DNA of 64,000 bases from contig NZ_JAMXLB010000001.1 of NCBI RefSeq assembly GCF_024054195.1, forward strand, positions 3,116,737 to 3,180,736. The letters run 5' to 3'. The position numbers and the translations under genes are program-made. This document shows positions 63,418 to 64,000 of the stretch, one piece after another; within the stretch, counting starts at the first letter, position 1, and each line of letters starts with the position of its first letter. The notes below the pieces were generated by a model. The model had not been told where the DNA came from and searched no databases. It saw only the letters and a list, made by a program, of their open reading frames with translations. Source of the DNA: Flavobacterium sp. NRK F7. GTDB taxonomy: Bacteria; Bacteroidota; Bacteroidia; Flavobacteriales; Flavobacteriaceae.

Positions 63418-64000
63418 ATGCAAAAAATTGGAATCCTTTTACCAAGATCAACTTACTATCAAACCATTAGCTTTGATATTTTTCAAGGTCTTCAATCGGG
63501 TTTAGAAAATTTAGAAAAAAAAGAATATCAAATTATTACTGAAAATATTGGTTTTGGAGCAGATAAGCAACAATGCTATCGTGCTGCAGAAAAACTATTA
63601 TTAGAAGAAAATGTTAGCTTAGTTGTAGCTTACATTGGTCATCGAACTGCAGAGCTATTAAGGCCATTATTTTTAGCCGCAAATAAAATATTAATAGTAC
63701 TTGATGCAGGTGCCAACTTACCCCTTGAATGGCCAACTTGTCCTAATATCATTTACCACTCCTTACACAATTCTCTAGGTGCTCGATTATCAGCACAAAA
63801 AGCCATCAGAGAGGGATATAATCAAGGTGCGTTAATTACAGGATATTATGATGGCGGTTATCTACACACCTATAGTATTAGTAAAAGTTTCGAAGATAGT
63901 AATGGAAAAATCGTTTTTAATCATGCAACGGGTTATAGAGAAGATGATTTTAACATGGATCCATTGGCTACACATTTAGATCAATTTCCAAATACAACCC
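63418..64000 (+). CDS. Type 1 periplasmic-binding-fold protein, N-terminal part (cut by window end)
   Basis: The ORF from ATG 63418 is open to the window end (194 residues visible). MQKIGILLPRSTYYQTISFDIFQGLQSGLE and LVVAYIGHRTAELLRPLFLAANKILIVLDAGANL look like the first lobe of an ABC-type substrate-binding (Peripla_BP_6) fold. There is no signal peptide, so it may act in the cytoplasm or be an unusual secretion case. It follows the collar genes and may belong to the same cluster. Confidence 0.7.
   Translation, partial: MQKIGILLPRSTYYQTISFDIFQGLQSGLENLEKKEYQIITENIGFGADKQQCYRAAEKLLLEENVSLVVAYIGHRTAELLRPLFLAANKILIVLDAGANLPLEWPTCPNIIYHSLHNSLGARLSAQKAIREGYNQGALITGYYDGGYLHTYSISKSFEDSNGKIVFNHATGYREDDFNMDPLATHLDQFPNTT

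Overview
The window is AT-rich bacterial DNA whose promoters repeatedly show the Bacteroidetes -7 element TAnnTTTG and lack strong Shine-Dalgarno sequences. Together with a T9SS type B sorting domain protein, GldI, a PorD-type protein, Bacteroidetes-type RpoZ, DUF6495, DUF6913 and DUF4256, this points to a member of the Flavobacteriaceae, close to Flavobacterium.

Positions 1 to about 12538 are accessory DNA. The left part holds a lipoprotein start, a small XRE regulator with a palindromic operator, a small membrane protein, and a geneless stretch with iteron-like repeats and nested hairpins ahead of a winged-helix replication-type protein. A defence island follows. On the minus strand lie SIR2-like and HerA-like genes plus a ParB-fold gene. 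Divergent from them, behind a clear C-box, is a controller-protein restriction-modification cluster: a C protein, a BglII-like nuclease, a second PD-(D/E)XK protein, and a convergent 5-methylcytosine methyltransferase. The island ends with an intact DUF2400 gene on the minus strand and a TIGR04141/DUF6119 family protein. The right boundary is visible: at 12539-12808 lies the last third of a second, diverged DUF2400 gene, so the island appears to have broken the resident copy while carrying a full-length one.

From 12815 onward the content is ordinary chromosome. 12.8-24.5 kb: membrane proteins, a phosphatase/nuclease-family protein, an ABC exporter, a T9SS cargo protein, a fluoride channel, a DHH phosphoesterase, GldI, and two tandem cyclophilin-FKBP fusions. 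24.6-34.4 kb: UvrA, a LOG protein, thioredoxin and rhodanese, a DEAD-box helicase, a Qnr-like pentapeptide protein, a PAS histidine kinase with CheY-like partner, and small conserved proteins. 34.6-42.8 kb, minus strand: a long operon bamD-rpoZ-coaBC-porD-recN-TPR-fabV, preceded by DUF6913-dapA. 42.8-52.2 kb: a two-gene 5'-nucleotidase, a ligA operon, rpsF-rpsR-rplI, a LytTR regulator and priA.

The 52.3-52.8 kb gap holds the 3' end of a 5S rRNA with its terminator (the rest of that rRNA operon is absent) and a structured RNA-like element. The operon thrS-infC-rpmI-rplT follows; infC appears to start at AUA. Then come a lipoprotein, rlmF, a decayed T9SS sorting domain behind a secreted 'asparagine synthetase B'-annotated protein, and a four-gene two-component operon divergent from two tandem phage-collar-domain proteins and a periplasmic-binding-fold protein cut by the window end.

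I saw no tRNA, CRISPR array, transposase or integrase in the window.
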